64,000 bases of DNA from the NCBI RefSeq assembly GCF_024198215.1, contig NZ_JAKCFA010000006.1:248001-312000 (forward strand), given 5' to 3'. Positions 31,950 to 42,000 of the stretch are shown piece after piece (position 1 is the first letter of the stretch; every line of letters starts with the position of its first letter). Under the pieces are notes generated by a model. That model did not search any database and had not been told where the DNA came from. It worked only from the letters and a program-made list of their open reading frames with translations. This DNA comes from Myxococcus qinghaiensis (GTDB lineage Bacteria > Myxococcota > Myxococcia > Myxococcales > Myxococcaceae). The translations under genes and the position numbers were made by a program.

Positions 31950-32492
31950 ATGAGCCCCCTCTTCCAGGCCCAGGTCTCCTTCACCGCCGAGCGAATCGAA
32001 GACGCCGAGGCCGAGCGGTTCCAGCCGCTCCTGGAGCGCTGCGAGGACTTCTTCCAGCTGTGCTACGGCCGCCCCGCGCGCCCGGACGAGGGACGACAGC
32101 TTCCGCTGGAGCGTCCTCCCGGCCTGCCTCCCCACGCGGGCCACCTCATCGCGGTGCGCGACGCCTCGGGCCAGTGGGTGGGCGTCCTCGAAGGACTCCA
32201 GGGCTTCCGCAAACCGGGCGAGGCCTACCTGGGACTCATGTTGCTCGCGCCCCACGTGCGCGGCCTGGGGCTCGGCGCTGCGGTGCTCCACGGCTACGAG
32301 GACTGGCTGCGCTCCGAGGGCATGCACGTGCTGCGCGTCGGAGTCTCCGAGCCGAACACGTCGGCGCTGCGCTTCTGGCGCCGCATGGGCTTCGAGGAAG
32401 AAGAGTGGGTGGGCCCGCTTCAGTACGGCGAGCTGAGCTACCGCGTGCTCAGGATGCGAAAGACGCTGACGTCACCGGCAGCCAGCCCGTGA
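31950..32492 (+). CDS. GNAT-family N-acetyltransferase
   Basis: A 180-residue acetyltransferase with the acetyl-CoA motif A (VRGLGLGAAVLHGYEDWL, residues ~92-109) and the subsequent RVGVSEPNTSALRFWRRMGF that forms strand 5 and helix 4. It starts 11 bases after the DUF58 stop. The acceptor is unknown. Its 3' end overlaps the convergent pyrophosphatase gene by 44 bases. Confidence 0.9.
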   Translation: MSPLFQAQVSFTAERIEDAEAERFQPLLERCEDFFQLCYGRPARPDEGRQLPLERPPGLPPHAGHLIAVRDASGQWVGVLEGLQGFRKPGEAYLGLMLLAPHVRGLGLGAAVLHGYEDWLRSEGMHVLRVGVSEPNTSALRFWRRMGFEEEEWVGPLQYGELSYRVLRMRKTLTSPAASP

Positions 32493-32898
32493 AGCGCGTG
32501 TCCGTCACGTTGCCTCGCACCAGGTGCAGGCCGCGCTTGAAGAAGGCGTAGACGCGGAAGAACGACTCCAGGCCCAGACGCTCCGCCTCGCTCAGCTCGC
32601 CCGTGCTGCAAATCACCTTCGGGTCGCCCCGCCCCGAGTCGATGAAGCCCAGCACCCCGACGACGGGCACGCGCACGCGCTGGCCCCGAGGCAGACGGGC
32701 ACCGAGCACCACCGCGTCGAGCGGGTCTCCGTCATCGGACATCAGCCCCGGGATGCTGCCGTAGTTGTACGGGCACGGCAGGGGCGCCACGAAGTCCACC
32801 GTGCCGTCCGCGCGTCGCTTCACGAACGAGAAGCGCGGGCACTCGATGACGACCTCGGGTTCACGCGGCAACAGGGGCAGGAGCAGCGGCTCGGACAC
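32449..32898 (-). CDS. Inorganic pyrophosphatase-like protein
   Basis: A 149-residue member of the soluble family I pyrophosphatases, which hydrolyse PPi to phosphate. The metal signature SDDGDPLDAVVL (D-x-D-P-x-D) and the later D-S-G-R-G-D segment align with the Asp ligands of E. coli Ppa. It also has FVAPLPCPYNYGSIPG (Tyr-rich substrate loop). It is about 25 residues shorter than typical Ppa, mostly at the ends, so it may be a divergent paralogue rather than the main enzyme. Convergent overlap of 44 bases with the GNAT gene. Confidence 0.8.
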   Translation of the reverse strand: MSEPLLLPLLPREPEVVIECPRFSFVKRRADGTVDFVAPLPCPYNYGSIPGLMSDDGDPLDAVVLGARLPRGQRVRVPVVGVLGFIDSGRGDPKVICSTGELSEAERLGLESFFRVYAFFKRGLHLVRGNVTDTRFTGWLPVTSASFAS

Positions 32899-32937
32899 GC
32901 CTCCCGTGTAGCACGCCCCGAGGGCGGGAGGGCTCTG

Positions 32938-33972
32938 TCAGCCCGGCCGGGGGGCCTCCAGCCGCTCGTCCTCCGAGCCGGCCGAGCTGGCCGAGCCCGC
33001 GCCGCGCAGCCAATCCGACATCAGGTACGAGTAGACGCCGCTGCCCACCACGAGGGCGAAGGTGACCTTGAAGGCCACCGACAGCTTGGGGGGATGAATC
33101 TGGGACACCGTGCCCTCGATGAAGCCCGCGAGGACGAAGAGCACCAGCGTCCCGAAGAGGAGCTTCACCGCCGTCACCGCCTCCATGCGCAGCGCCTCTC
33201 CTCGCGGCAGTCCCTTGGGCGCCACCAGGCCGCGCGCGATGACGAGGCCCGCCGCGCCCGCGATGCAGATGGCCGTAATCTCCGGAATGCCGTGCGGGAG
33301 GATCCACGCCCAGAACCAGCCGGCCATGCCCTTCGCCGCGTACACGTGCGCGAGCGCGCCCAGGAACAGGCCGTTGACGAAGAGCATCACCGCGGTGCCC
33401 AGCCCCAGCGTCACGCCCAGCGCGAAGCACAGGAAGGCCACCTGGATGTTGTGGGTGAAGAGGAACGAGGAGAAGTGCGCCTGCTGGCCCACCGACATGC
33501 CGTCCCCGGACGCCTCGTTGGCGGCGCGCTGCACCGGGTCCAATTCCAGATGTTCGGCGGGCACCAGGTAGTGCGCCGCATCCGGGTCCACCATCATCCC
33601 CAGGTAGCCGAAGCCCGCGCCGGCCAGGAAGAGCAGCACCGCCGCCACGTACATGCGCCACTCGTGGCGCAGGAGCGCGGGAAAGCCTCGCGCCACGAAA
33701 CCCCAGACATCCGCCAGCCTCGGGCGGCGTCCCGGATAGGTGAGCGCATAGGCACGCCCCACCAGGTCATTCAGATACGCGCTGACGTCCGCCGAGCCGC
33801 TGCGGGCCCGCACCCAAAGCAAATCGCTCGACACGGCGCGGTAGAGCTTTCCGAGCGTCCGAGCGTCATCCAGGCTCAGCCCTCGCAGGCCGCCCACCTC
33901 GGACTGGTCCAACAGCTTCTCGAGCTTCTCCCAGCGAGGCCGGCGCGACTCGATGAACTCCGCCATCTCCAT
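32938..33972 (-). CDS. Stage II sporulation protein M (SpoIIM)-family membrane protein
   Basis: A 344-residue membrane protein with a ~95-residue cytoplasmic helical N-terminus and about five TM helices, including the family block HNIQVAFLCFALGVTLGLGT and HGIPEITAICIAGAAG. In Bacillus SpoIIM belongs to the engulfment peptidoglycan-remodelling complex; most bacterial homologues are uncharacterised and sit with MoxR/DUF58/RDD genes, exactly the genes found on both sides here. The gene is on the opposite strand to that operon and is probably transcribed separately. Confidence 0.87.
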   Translation of the reverse strand: MEMAEFIESRRPRWEKLEKLLDQSEVGGLRGLSLDDARTLGKLYRAVSSDLLWVRARSGSADVSAYLNDLVGRAYALTYPGRRPRLADVWGFVARGFPALLRHEWRMYVAAVLLFLAGAGFGYLGMMVDPDAAHYLVPAEHLELDPVQRAANEASGDGMSVGQQAHFSSFLFTHNIQVAFLCFALGVTLGLGTAVMLFVNGLFLGALAHVYAAKGMAGWFWAWILPHGIPEITAICIAGAAGLVIARGLVAPKGLPRGEALRMEAVTAVKLLFGTLVLFVLAGFIEGTVSQIHPPKLSVAFKVTFALVVGSGVYSYLMSDWLRGAGSASSAGSEDERLEAPRPG

Positions 33973-34044
33973 GACGCCAGTCTAGCCCAGGAGGGCGGTA
34001 CGCCCACCCTGCCCTACGGGCGTCGGTTGTGGGAAAACAGGGGC

Positions 34045-35559
34045 ATGACGTGTCGGCTGGCGTTCCTGGGGTGGTTCTTGGCCTGTTTATCGGGATGCAG
34101 CTCCATGCGAGCGCTGTGTCCCCTGGAGGGCGGCCGCCCCTGGGTGGAAGTGCGCAGCCCCCACTTCAGCATCCGCACCGACTTGGACACCGAGACGGCC
34201 GAGGACGCGGCGCGCGAGCTGGAGATGCTGCGCCAGGGCTTGCTCCAGGCGTGGGGCGGCAGCTTCGACCCGCCGGGCACGGTGGAGGTCATCGTCCTGC
34301 GCAACCGCCGGGAGCTGTCGGAGTTCACCAACGTCGGCATCGAGGGCTTCTCCGCCACCACGTCCGAGGGCCCCCTGCTCGTCATGGCGGGCAACAGCTA
34401 CGCGCTCAGCGAGGACGCGGCGGACATCTCCACCCAGGCGCACGAGCTGACGCACTACCTCTCGCAGTTCGCCCTGGTGCGCCAGCCGCGCTGGCTGTCG
34501 GAGGGCCTGGCCACCTATCTGGAGACCATCACCCTGCGGCCGGAGCGCAAGGAGGTCATCCTTGGCACGCTCCATGACCCGTTCCTGTCCCACGTCAAAC
34601 GCAGCGGCTGGCGCACGTTGGACGAGCTGTGGGAGTGGGACCGGCGCGGGCTGATGAGCAGCGCGGAGTCGCGGCAGTACTACGCCTCCGCGTGGCTCTG
34701 GGTGCACTTCTTCATCAGCCAGCACTCCGAGCGCTTCGAGCGCTTCCAGAAGCGCCTCATGCGCGGCGAGGAGCCGAGGAGCGCCTGGGAGGCGTCCTTC
34801 CGGGGCGTGAGGGACATCGCGGGCCAGGTCCACGCCTATGCCCACGGCGGACGGCACGTGCACTACCCGCGAATCACCGCGCCGCTGGTGCCCGTCTCCA
34901 GCGACATCCGCACCCGTCCGCTGGAGCCCGCGGAGGTGCACGCCGTGCGCGCGCGCCTCATCCTGATGACGCCCGGCGCCGCGCCCGCCGAGGTGCGCCT
35001 GGAGAAGGCGGAGTGGGAGATGGCGCAGGCGCTGAAGGAGGACCCGGGCAACCTCACCGTGGCGCTGCTGCGCATCCGCTCCATGGGAGACCCGGACCAG
35101 CAGCTCGGCTTCGCGCGGGAGCTGGTGAGCCGCAGGCCGGAGAGTGGCCTCGCGTGGGACGCGCTCGCCCAGGCGCTGGACGCGGCGGGCTATGCCACCG
35201 AGGAGCAGGAGGCGGCCCGGCTGCGCGCCGCGGAGCTGGTGCCCGACAGCGTGGGCACCCAGAACGGCCTGGCCCGCTACTACGCACGCACCGCGCAGCC
35301 GGAGAAGGGGCTGGCGGCGGCGCAGCGTGCCGTGGCCCTGGCGCCCGGCAACGCCAGCGTGCTCGACACCTACTCCACCATCCTCTTCCAGCTGGGCCGC
35401 TGCCAGGAGGCGCTCGCCACGCAGCAGCTCGCGGTGGAGGTGCTCTACGAGGGCACGCCGGAGCGGCTGCGCCAGACGGTGCACGACACCCTGGCCCGCT
35501 ACGAGGCGGTGTGCGGCTCCTCTCCCGCCGCCGCGTCCTCGCCCGCGGGCGGCGAGTAG
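34045..35559 (+). CDS. Lipoprotein with gluzincin-like metalloprotease and TPR domains
   Basis: A 504-residue lipoprotein (lipobox LSGC, Cys18). Residues ~35-290 resemble peptidase MA/DUF1570-type zinc proteases: H133-E134-x-x-H137 (AHELTHYL) with the third ligand Glu153 in WLSEGLATY. From ~300 the protein is all-helical with four or five TPR-like repeats (e.g. AKGLAAAQRAVALAPGN). The start ATG lies next to a hydrophobic stretch; the frame is open far upstream, antisense to the SpoIIM gene, and is not used. Ends at a hairpin shared with a convergent gene. A cell-surface protease is inferred; the substrate is unknown. Confidence 0.82.
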   Translation: MTCRLAFLGWFLACLSGCSSMRALCPLEGGRPWVEVRSPHFSIRTDLDTETAEDAARELEMLRQGLLQAWGGSFDPPGTVEVIVLRNRRELSEFTNVGIEGFSATTSEGPLLVMAGNSYALSEDAADISTQAHELTHYLSQFALVRQPRWLSEGLATYLETITLRPERKEVILGTLHDPFLSHVKRSGWRTLDELWEWDRRGLMSSAESRQYYASAWLWVHFFISQHSERFERFQKRLMRGEEPRSAWEASFRGVRDIAGQVHAYAHGGRHVHYPRITAPLVPVSSDIRTRPLEPAEVHAVRARLILMTPGAAPAEVRLEKAEWEMAQALKEDPGNLTVALLRIRSMGDPDQQLGFARELVSRRPESGLAWDALAQALDAAGYATEEQEAARLRAAELVPDSVGTQNGLARYYARTAQPEKGLAAAQRAVALAPGNASVLDTYSTILFQLGRCQEALATQQLAVEVLYEGTPERLRQTVHDTLARYEAVCGSSPAAASSPAGGE

Positions 35560-35575
35560 CGTCCGGAACGACGAA

Positions 35576-35611
35576 GCGCCGGTGAGCCCTGGAAGGGGGC
35601 CCGACCGGCGC
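35576..35611. terminator. Hairpin between convergent genes
   Basis: 8-bp arms GCGCCGGT (35576-35583) and ACCGGCGC (35604-35611) with a GC-rich loop lie between the ends of the metalloprotease lipoprotein and the 5'-nucleotidase-like gene. Symmetric placement suits a bidirectional terminator, although no T-run is present. Confidence 0.5.
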
Positions 35612-35638
35612 CTCGGAGACCACGCGGACCGCCGTGGG

Positions 35639-37198
35639 TTACTTCAGCTGCTTCTCCAGCGGCTTCTTCTCGTTGGAGTCCAGCTGCTTCGTCCAATCCA
35701 CCACCGGCGTCTGCCAGGCCATGCCCGTCTCGGTGGGCTCGGGGGCGAGCTTCTCGAACTCGAAGCCGTCACCGCCGAAGTACAGGTACTCCACCGTGGC
35801 GACGGAGTACTCCTTCTTGGGGTCCAGCGGCTTGCCCTTGGCGTCCTTGAACTTGTTCTTCCCCGCGGCGGTGAAGCCGGAGATGAGCGCGTTCGGGTTC
35901 GCGAGCTGCTTGGCCAGGTCCTCGCCCTTGAGCTTCACGACGAGCAGCGAGTTCTCGAACGGCATCACCGAGTAGATGCTGCCGCGCGTCACCGGGCCGG
36001 CCGGCAGGTCGCCGCGGATGCCGCCCTTGTTGAGGATGGCCGCGTCCGTGCCGAGCGACTCGCGCACCGCGCCGCCAATCCACTTCGCCATCTGCGGGGA
36101 GGCCTGGGTGATGCCCGTCTTGGTGAAGCCGATCTGCTGGCCCAGCACCTCGTCGAGCTGCGCCTTCCACTTGGCGACGAGCTGCGCCGTCTCGGCGTCC
36201 GGCGTGCCACCGGCCACGTCGACGAGCTTGCCCTCGATGTTGGTGACCTTCTCGCCAGCGGGCTTCGCCGGGTCGAACTGAATCTGGGCGCGCAGGTACT
36301 TGGCGAAGCCGCGGTCCAGCGACGCGAAGATGACGCCGTTCTCCTTCGAGTAGACCTGCTCCGGGCAGCGGCCACCGGCCACGACGGACAGCTTCCACTC
36401 GGGGTGCTTGGCGACGACGGGCTGCAGCTCCGTCACGCACGTGTCGGCCACGACGACGATGGTGTCGGCGCCGGCCTTGCGGGCCTCGGGGATGGCGCTG
36501 TTGAGCGCCTCCTCATAGCCGGTGACCTCCAGGCCCTCGGCGCGGCCGGCCATCGCCGTGCGCACCGTCTTCTCCGAGGCGAGACCCACGACGCCAATCT
36601 TCAGGCCCCGGCGGTCGAACACCTGGAACGCGGGCAGGGACATGTCACCCGCGAGCGCCGGGTCCTTCACGCGGACGTTGGCGGCGAGGAACGGGAAGCC
36701 GCCGGAGGCGCGGTTCTTGAGGAAGGCCTCCTTGCCGAACGCCAGCTCATGGTTGCCCATGGCGGAGGCGGCATAACCCATGCGGCCCATGACCTCGGCG
36801 GTGGGAGCGCCCAGGAAGAAGGACGACAGGGCCGGCCCGTTCCAGTGGTCGCCCGTGGCGAGCGCCAGGGTGCCGGAGTCGGCGCAGGTGGCCTGGCCAT
36901 CCTTCACGGGGCCGGGACAGTGCTTCTCGTCGTTGATCCAGTGCCCGAGCAACTCGGCGGCGCCACCCTTGCCTTCGACGGGCTGAAGCTGACCGAAGGT
37001 GCCACCGGTGACGAGCACCGTCACCTCGCTGGGCACCGCGGGCTTCGCCGTCGCGGCATCAGGCTGCTCGGCGACGGGGGCGGTAGGGGGAGGACTGCTC
37101 TTCTCGCAGCCGGCCAGGGCGCCGAGCGCGAGGACCAGCACGCCGGAAAGGCGCGACTGGCGGGAGGGACGGGGGCGGTAGCAGGGGTTCGAGCTCAC
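35639..37198 (-). CDS. 5'-nucleotidase-family lipoprotein with degenerate metal site
   Basis: A 519-residue lipoprotein starting at GTG 37198 (lipobox LAGC, Cys31). The C-terminal 5'-nucleotidase domain is well conserved (NKGGIRGDLP, GSIYSVMPFENSLL), and the N-terminal metallophosphoesterase keeps GDHW and AMGNHE. However, the first D-x-H motif reads TGGTFGQL, and the later His motifs (usually H-x-G and GGHSH) read ADTC and AGGRCP. Four to five metal ligands are thus lost, so the protein may bind rather than hydrolyse nucleotides. Divergent to the next gene with only 35 bases between starts. Confidence 0.85.
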   Translation of the reverse strand: MSSNPCYRPRPSRQSRLSGVLVLALGALAGCEKSSPPPTAPVAEQPDAATAKPAVPSEVTVLVTGGTFGQLQPVEGKGGAAELLGHWINDEKHCPGPVKDGQATCADSGTLALATGDHWNGPALSSFFLGAPTAEVMGRMGYAASAMGNHELAFGKEAFLKNRASGGFPFLAANVRVKDPALAGDMSLPAFQVFDRRGLKIGVVGLASEKTVRTAMAGRAEGLEVTGYEEALNSAIPEARKAGADTIVVVADTCVTELQPVVAKHPEWKLSVVAGGRCPEQVYSKENGVIFASLDRGFAKYLRAQIQFDPAKPAGEKVTNIEGKLVDVAGGTPDAETAQLVAKWKAQLDEVLGQQIGFTKTGITQASPQMAKWIGGAVRESLGTDAAILNKGGIRGDLPAGPVTRGSIYSVMPFENSLLVVKLKGEDLAKQLANPNALISGFTAAGKNKFKDAKGKPLDPKKEYSVATVEYLYFGGDGFEFEKLAPEPTETGMAWQTPVVDWTKQLDSNEKKPLEKQLK

Positions 37199-37233
37199 AG
37201 CGCGCCGTTTAGCACAACTCGGGACGTGATACG

Positions 37234-39072
37234 GTGACTGGCGTGTCGGATGAACAGGACCCCAAGGGCCCACCCTCACCGCGAGGGGAGCAGCAGCAGG
37301 ACGCCGTGAGCGGAAAGCACCAGCCCGGCCGCGTACTTGCCCAGCATTTCTGGGAAGAGCTGCAAAAAGGCGCCACGCACTTCGAGGAGCGGGGTTCGGC
37401 GGCGGTTCCTCAGGGCCGGGTGAGACAGTTCATCCATGGACTGAGCCTTCCGTTTCATATTGCCCGGGCCCTGCTGAGAGACCCGGTGGCGCGCGGCCAG
37501 TACCTGCGCGTGGGGCTGATGCAGACCACGGTCGCCCTGGCGCTGTGCCTGACGTGCATGGGCTCGGCGGAGAAGGCCGCCGACGCGGTGGAGGACCGCC
37601 GGGACGAAGCCGTGGCCGCCGAGGTGTCATCGGCGCTCAAGAAGGTCGCGACGGCGGTGGCGGCGGAGAACACGCGCAAGGCGGAGCGGGAGGCAGCCCG
37701 CGAGCTCCGCAAGCAGCGCCGGAACCAGAAGGCCCAAGTGGACGCGGCCCGAGCGGCGGAGCGGGACTCGCACGTCAGGCCCGAAGCGGGTACGGCGGCC
37801 GCGGCCACGGACCGCGCCGTCGACACCGGGGCGGGCTCCGTCGCCCTGGCGCCGGGCTCGGACGAAGACGCCCAGGCGCAGGCCGGGAAGTCGGACACGG
37901 ACGAGGCCAGTCCTCCGGATGGGGACGCGGAAGACGAGGCGAAGCCCTCGGAGCCGACCGCTGAAGGCAACACGGTCGCGGCCCCTCCCCTGGAAGGCAG
38001 CCCCGCCGCGGCAGAGGAGCGCCCAGGAGAACCGTCCGAGGCCGCGTCGGCCGAGGAGGACCCGGAGGGCCGCATCGCGCTGAACCTGGAGAAACGGGTT
38101 CGCGACATCGAGGCCGCCGCGAACAACCCGGACGCGGGCACCTCGGTCTCCGACGCGGTCATGGCCCTGGTGGTCGAAGCGGTCTCCAGTGCTTCCTCGG
38201 ACGCGTCCAGCGTGAAGCCGAAGAAGAACAGAGGCACGCCCGAGGAGCAGGACACGCCCGGGTCTGAGCCCCAGGAGCCGACTCAAAAGGCGCCTCCTGA
38301 AGACAAGGCCCCCGCGGGCCCGACGTTCAAGGGCTTCGCCCTGCTCGGCCTCCCCTTCTGGGTGAAGCTGTTCGCGCTGATGCAGTTGGCCCAGTGGGTC
38401 ATCATCGCGTTGTCGCGCGACTACCACGACGTCATCTCCCGGGAGGCGAGCCTGCTGACCCGCGTGGCACCGGAAGACGACGCCATGACGCCGCACGTGC
38501 GCCTCAACGTGTCGTGGATGAGGAAGAAGGTGCACCGCCGCATCCGAGCGATGATCCTCTTCGCGGTGGGCGTGCCGGCGGCGGCCTTCGTGGTCTCGCC
38601 CCTCTTCTGCCTGGGGCTCAGCAGTCCGGTGATGGCCACCATGACCTCGTTGTGGGGCGGGTGGTGGTTGATGGTGTTCACCGCGGCCAAGAGCGCCCAG
38701 GCCTGGGAGCCGATGGCCGGCCAGCGGCCGCCCTGGTTCCTGCGCACGTGGACCTGGCTCACCACCCGCGTGCCCGGCCTGCGGTGGCCGGTGTTGCAAC
38801 GCTATGGCGCGATGTGGGGCAGGCAATCCACGGAGGTCTTCGTGCCAGTGGCCGCGGTGGAGCGCCATCCGTGGGCCTACGCGGGGCTGTCGCTGGTGCG
38901 CTTCGTGGGCTCGTTCGCGCCGCTGAAGTTCTTCGTGCGCCCCCTCATCCCCGTGGCGTCCGCCCACATCCTCCGGGAGGAGGCCGAAAGTCGCGCCCGT
39001 GAAGGACGGGGCACGGACTCCGGTTCGAGCGCCCGGGTCCCCGGTCAGCTCGAGGACTCCATCCGCGCCTGA
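37234..39072 (+). CDS. Large membrane protein with disordered acidic/coiled region
   Basis: A 612-residue protein of unknown family. A TM helix (~88-108) is followed by a long charged coiled-coil/disordered region rich in Glu, Asp, Ala and Pro (~115-360), then three to four TM helices in the C-terminal third (~370-390, 440-460, 465-490). GTG 37234 is used; GTG 37243 is an equal alternative and neither has a good ribosome site. No signal peptide or catalytic motif. The two-part TM layout with a long acidic loop suggests a periplasmic or cytoplasmic spacer. Not recognised. Confidence 0.75.
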   Translation: MTGVSDEQDPKGPPSPRGEQQQDAVSGKHQPGRVLAQHFWEELQKGATHFEERGSAAVPQGRVRQFIHGLSLPFHIARALLRDPVARGQYLRVGLMQTTVALALCLTCMGSAEKAADAVEDRRDEAVAAEVSSALKKVATAVAAENTRKAEREAARELRKQRRNQKAQVDAARAAERDSHVRPEAGTAAAATDRAVDTGAGSVALAPGSDEDAQAQAGKSDTDEASPPDGDAEDEAKPSEPTAEGNTVAAPPLEGSPAAAEERPGEPSEAASAEEDPEGRIALNLEKRVRDIEAAANNPDAGTSVSDAVMALVVEAVSSASSDASSVKPKKNRGTPEEQDTPGSEPQEPTQKAPPEDKAPAGPTFKGFALLGLPFWVKLFALMQLAQWVIIALSRDYHDVISREASLLTRVAPEDDAMTPHVRLNVSWMRKKVHRRIRAMILFAVGVPAAAFVVSPLFCLGLSSPVMATMTSLWGGWWLMVFTAAKSAQAWEPMAGQRPPWFLRTWTWLTTRVPGLRWPVLQRYGAMWGRQSTEVFVPVAAVERHPWAYAGLSLVRFVGSFAPLKFFVRPLIPVASAHILREEAESRAREGRGTDSGSSARVPGQLEDSIRA

Positions 39073-39088
39073 ACGCCTCGCGTGACGC

Positions 39089-42000
39089 TCAGGCGTCCTT
39101 GCCGCGCGAGCGCTTCTCGGTCGGCTCGGGAGAGTCGGGCGCGGGGCCCGTGGGCAGCGGCGGGGCCGTCGGAGGAAGGGGCGCCGTCATCTCCAGTCGC
39201 TCCCCTGTCTCGCGCGAGTCGGGCAGCGCGATGAGCGCCTGGAGCTGGAGGCTCACCGCGCGGAAGAAGCCGGTGAGCAGCTCGGGCCGGTCCGCCAGCA
39301 AATCCAAGAAGTCGCGCCGGTCGATGATGAGCACGCGGGTGTCCACCGCGGCCACCATGTCCGTGGGACGCGGCGCACCGTCCAGCAGGCTCACCTCACC
39401 GAAGGCCTGCTTGCCCTGGAAGCGCAGCACGTGCTCACCGTCGTGGAACGCGTCGATGGCGCCCTCGACGATGACGTAGAGCGCGTCACCCGGGTCGCCC
39501 TGCGCGTAGATGCGCTCACCCGCGCGGAAGGAGCCCTCGCGAGCCACCGCGGCAATGGCCGCGATGTCGTCCACGTCGCTCTGCGAGAAGACGCTCACGC
39601 CCTCCAGGGCGAACATCCGTTGGACAATCCGGTCGCTCAACTCACCCTCCTGCGGGAGCACATCCAGCCCATTCACCCGAGCGACATGGCGAGCACACGC
39701 GCGCAGCACCACGTCCTCGCTCTGCACCAGCGCCGCCAGCCTGCGCCACAGTCGCCCCGAAGCCCCGAGCGGCAACTCGCGGTGGTGCGCCTCCACCTGC
39801 TCCATCACCAGCTCGCGGTCCTCCTCCGAGAGCAGGTTCTCCAGCAGCTCCAGCGCCAGCGCGCGCCGCCGCGCATCCTGCCCCACCAGGTTGTAGTGGA
39901 TGCCGCGCATGCGGTGCGACGAATCCAGGAGTCCCAGCAGGAAGAACGACAGCTCGAGCGCCTGGTCCAGCCTGTCTCCTACCGCGCGAGTCAGCAGGGA
40001 GTCATCCCCGAGCGCCGCGCGCACGTCGCGGTAGGCGCCCACCAGCGCGCGGTACACGTCGCGCCGCCGGACCAGGGCCTCGCGCACGCGGTCCACGTCC
40101 ACCGGGTGCTCGGGGTGCTCGTCCCGCAGCCGCGACAGCTGCGCGCCGATGCGGAAGTGCAGCGACGCATCATCCCGCACGTTGGAGAACAGCAGCGCGT
40201 CCAGCGCCGCCGGCGTGCCGATGCCGCGCAGCACGCGAGGCAGTTGCAGCCGCATCGCCAGGGGCGCCTTCTTGTTGTTGAGGTGCTCCTCCACCAGCGG
40301 CGTCACCACGTCGCCCAGCGCCACCAGCGCTTCGCGGGCCGTCTTGCGCTCCTCGCGCCAGGTCAGGAATGGCAACAGCCGGGGGGCCAGGTCCACATAG
40401 CCACCCTCCCCCACCGCGGCCAGCGTCACCCGGCGCACCGTGCTGTCCCCGTCATCGAGGTAGCGCGCCAGCGCGTCCGTGAAGCGCTGGTCCTGGAGCC
40501 TGCCCAGGAGCTTCGCCACCTCGCGCCGCTCCGCGACGGGCGCACCCTCGCCCCGCGCGAGCAACTCCTGCAGCGACGCCAGCGCCACCGCGCTCCCGGT
40601 CGTCTTCACCAGCGCGCCAATCGCCGCGCACCGCAGCCCGATGTCCGGGTGGTTGAGCAGCGCCGGCAGCAGCCGCTCGGCCCGCTCCGGAGACAGCCGC
40701 GCCAGGGCCCAGACGGCCTGGTCCCTCGGGCGTCGGGGCCCCTCCTCCACCAGTCGCTCCAGCACCGGCGCCAGCTCCCGCGCGTCCAGCTCCAGCGCCA
40801 GGGCCACGCCCCGCTCCAGCACCCGCTCGTGCGGGTGGCGCAAGAGCGCGGGCAGGTGCTGACGCAGCGACACCTCGGCCTGCTCCATCAGGTCCACCGC
40901 GCGCAGCACGCGGTCCGGCGTGGGCGCGGACAGGGCCTCCGCCAGGAGGCGCTGCTCCTCCTCGCCATCCAGGGCGACTTCCTCGTCCTCGGCCGCGCCC
41001 ACCTGCTCGCCCAGGGCCGCCACATACGCGGGCCTGAGGCGCACCAGCAGCAGCACGAGCCCCAGGCACATGCCCATCACCGCCAACGCCATGGTCGCGC
41101 CCGTGGCCGCGCGCCCCGCGCCGATGAGCAGCAGGCCGGCCACCACCACTCCGCTCTTGCGCAGGAGCCCGTCCACCGCGACGCGCAGGCCCTCACGCTG
41201 GTCATCCGGCACCGCCGCGTACAGCAACTGGATGCCCACCGGGAGGATGGAGTAGCTCACCGCCGTCTCCACCAGCCGCAGCAGGTGCACGGGCGCCAGG
41301 CTCGGCGTGACGAGCGTGGCCCCGGCCAGCGGCGCGAGCACCAGCGGCACCAGCGCCACGTAGCGCAAGAGCCCCAGCCGCCGCAGCAGCGGCTGCGTCA
41401 GGAGCAGCTGGAAGGCGACGCAGAACATGCCAATCCACAGCTGGAGCGAGCCGAAGAGCGCCGTCAGCGCGTCCTCGCTCAGCGTGCCCTCCAGGCGCAG
41501 GCGGAAGAGGTAGTCCACGAAGGACGACAGCACCGCGAAGGAGATGCCCAGCGCCGCGAGCACCTGCGCGTACGGACTCTCCGCCAGGTAGCTGAACGCC
41601 ATGAACGACGTGGGGGCCGGACGGCCGCGCGGAGGCGGCGGAGGCACGCCGCGATACAGGTGGTGGAAGATGGCGCCCGCGGCCAGCAGGCCCAGCGCGC
41701 CACTGACGACGATTGCGGGGGTGCCCAGCCGCTCGGCCAGTCCCTGCACCAGCAGACCGCCGACGATGCCGCCGCCCATGGCGAAGCCGTTGAGCGCCGT
41801 GAAGGCCCGCCGGGCCTCCCGCGCGTCGAAGGCCGACGCCATGCGCGCCCAGAACCGGAAGGACACGAAGGTGGAGAAGGTGTCGGCGAACAGGTACAGC
41901 GCCAGCGCCGGGGTGCGCTGCCCCGCGGACAGCGCCGCCGCCAGCCCCAGCGCAATCACCCCACCCAGCCCCGTCAGCACGCCCGGCGACTCCAACGGCG

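Noticed and set aside
32524-34044. Upstream extension of the metalloprotease lipoprotein frame
   Set aside because: It lies antisense to the pyrophosphatase and SpoIIM genes; the lipobox signal peptide at 34045 defines the real start.
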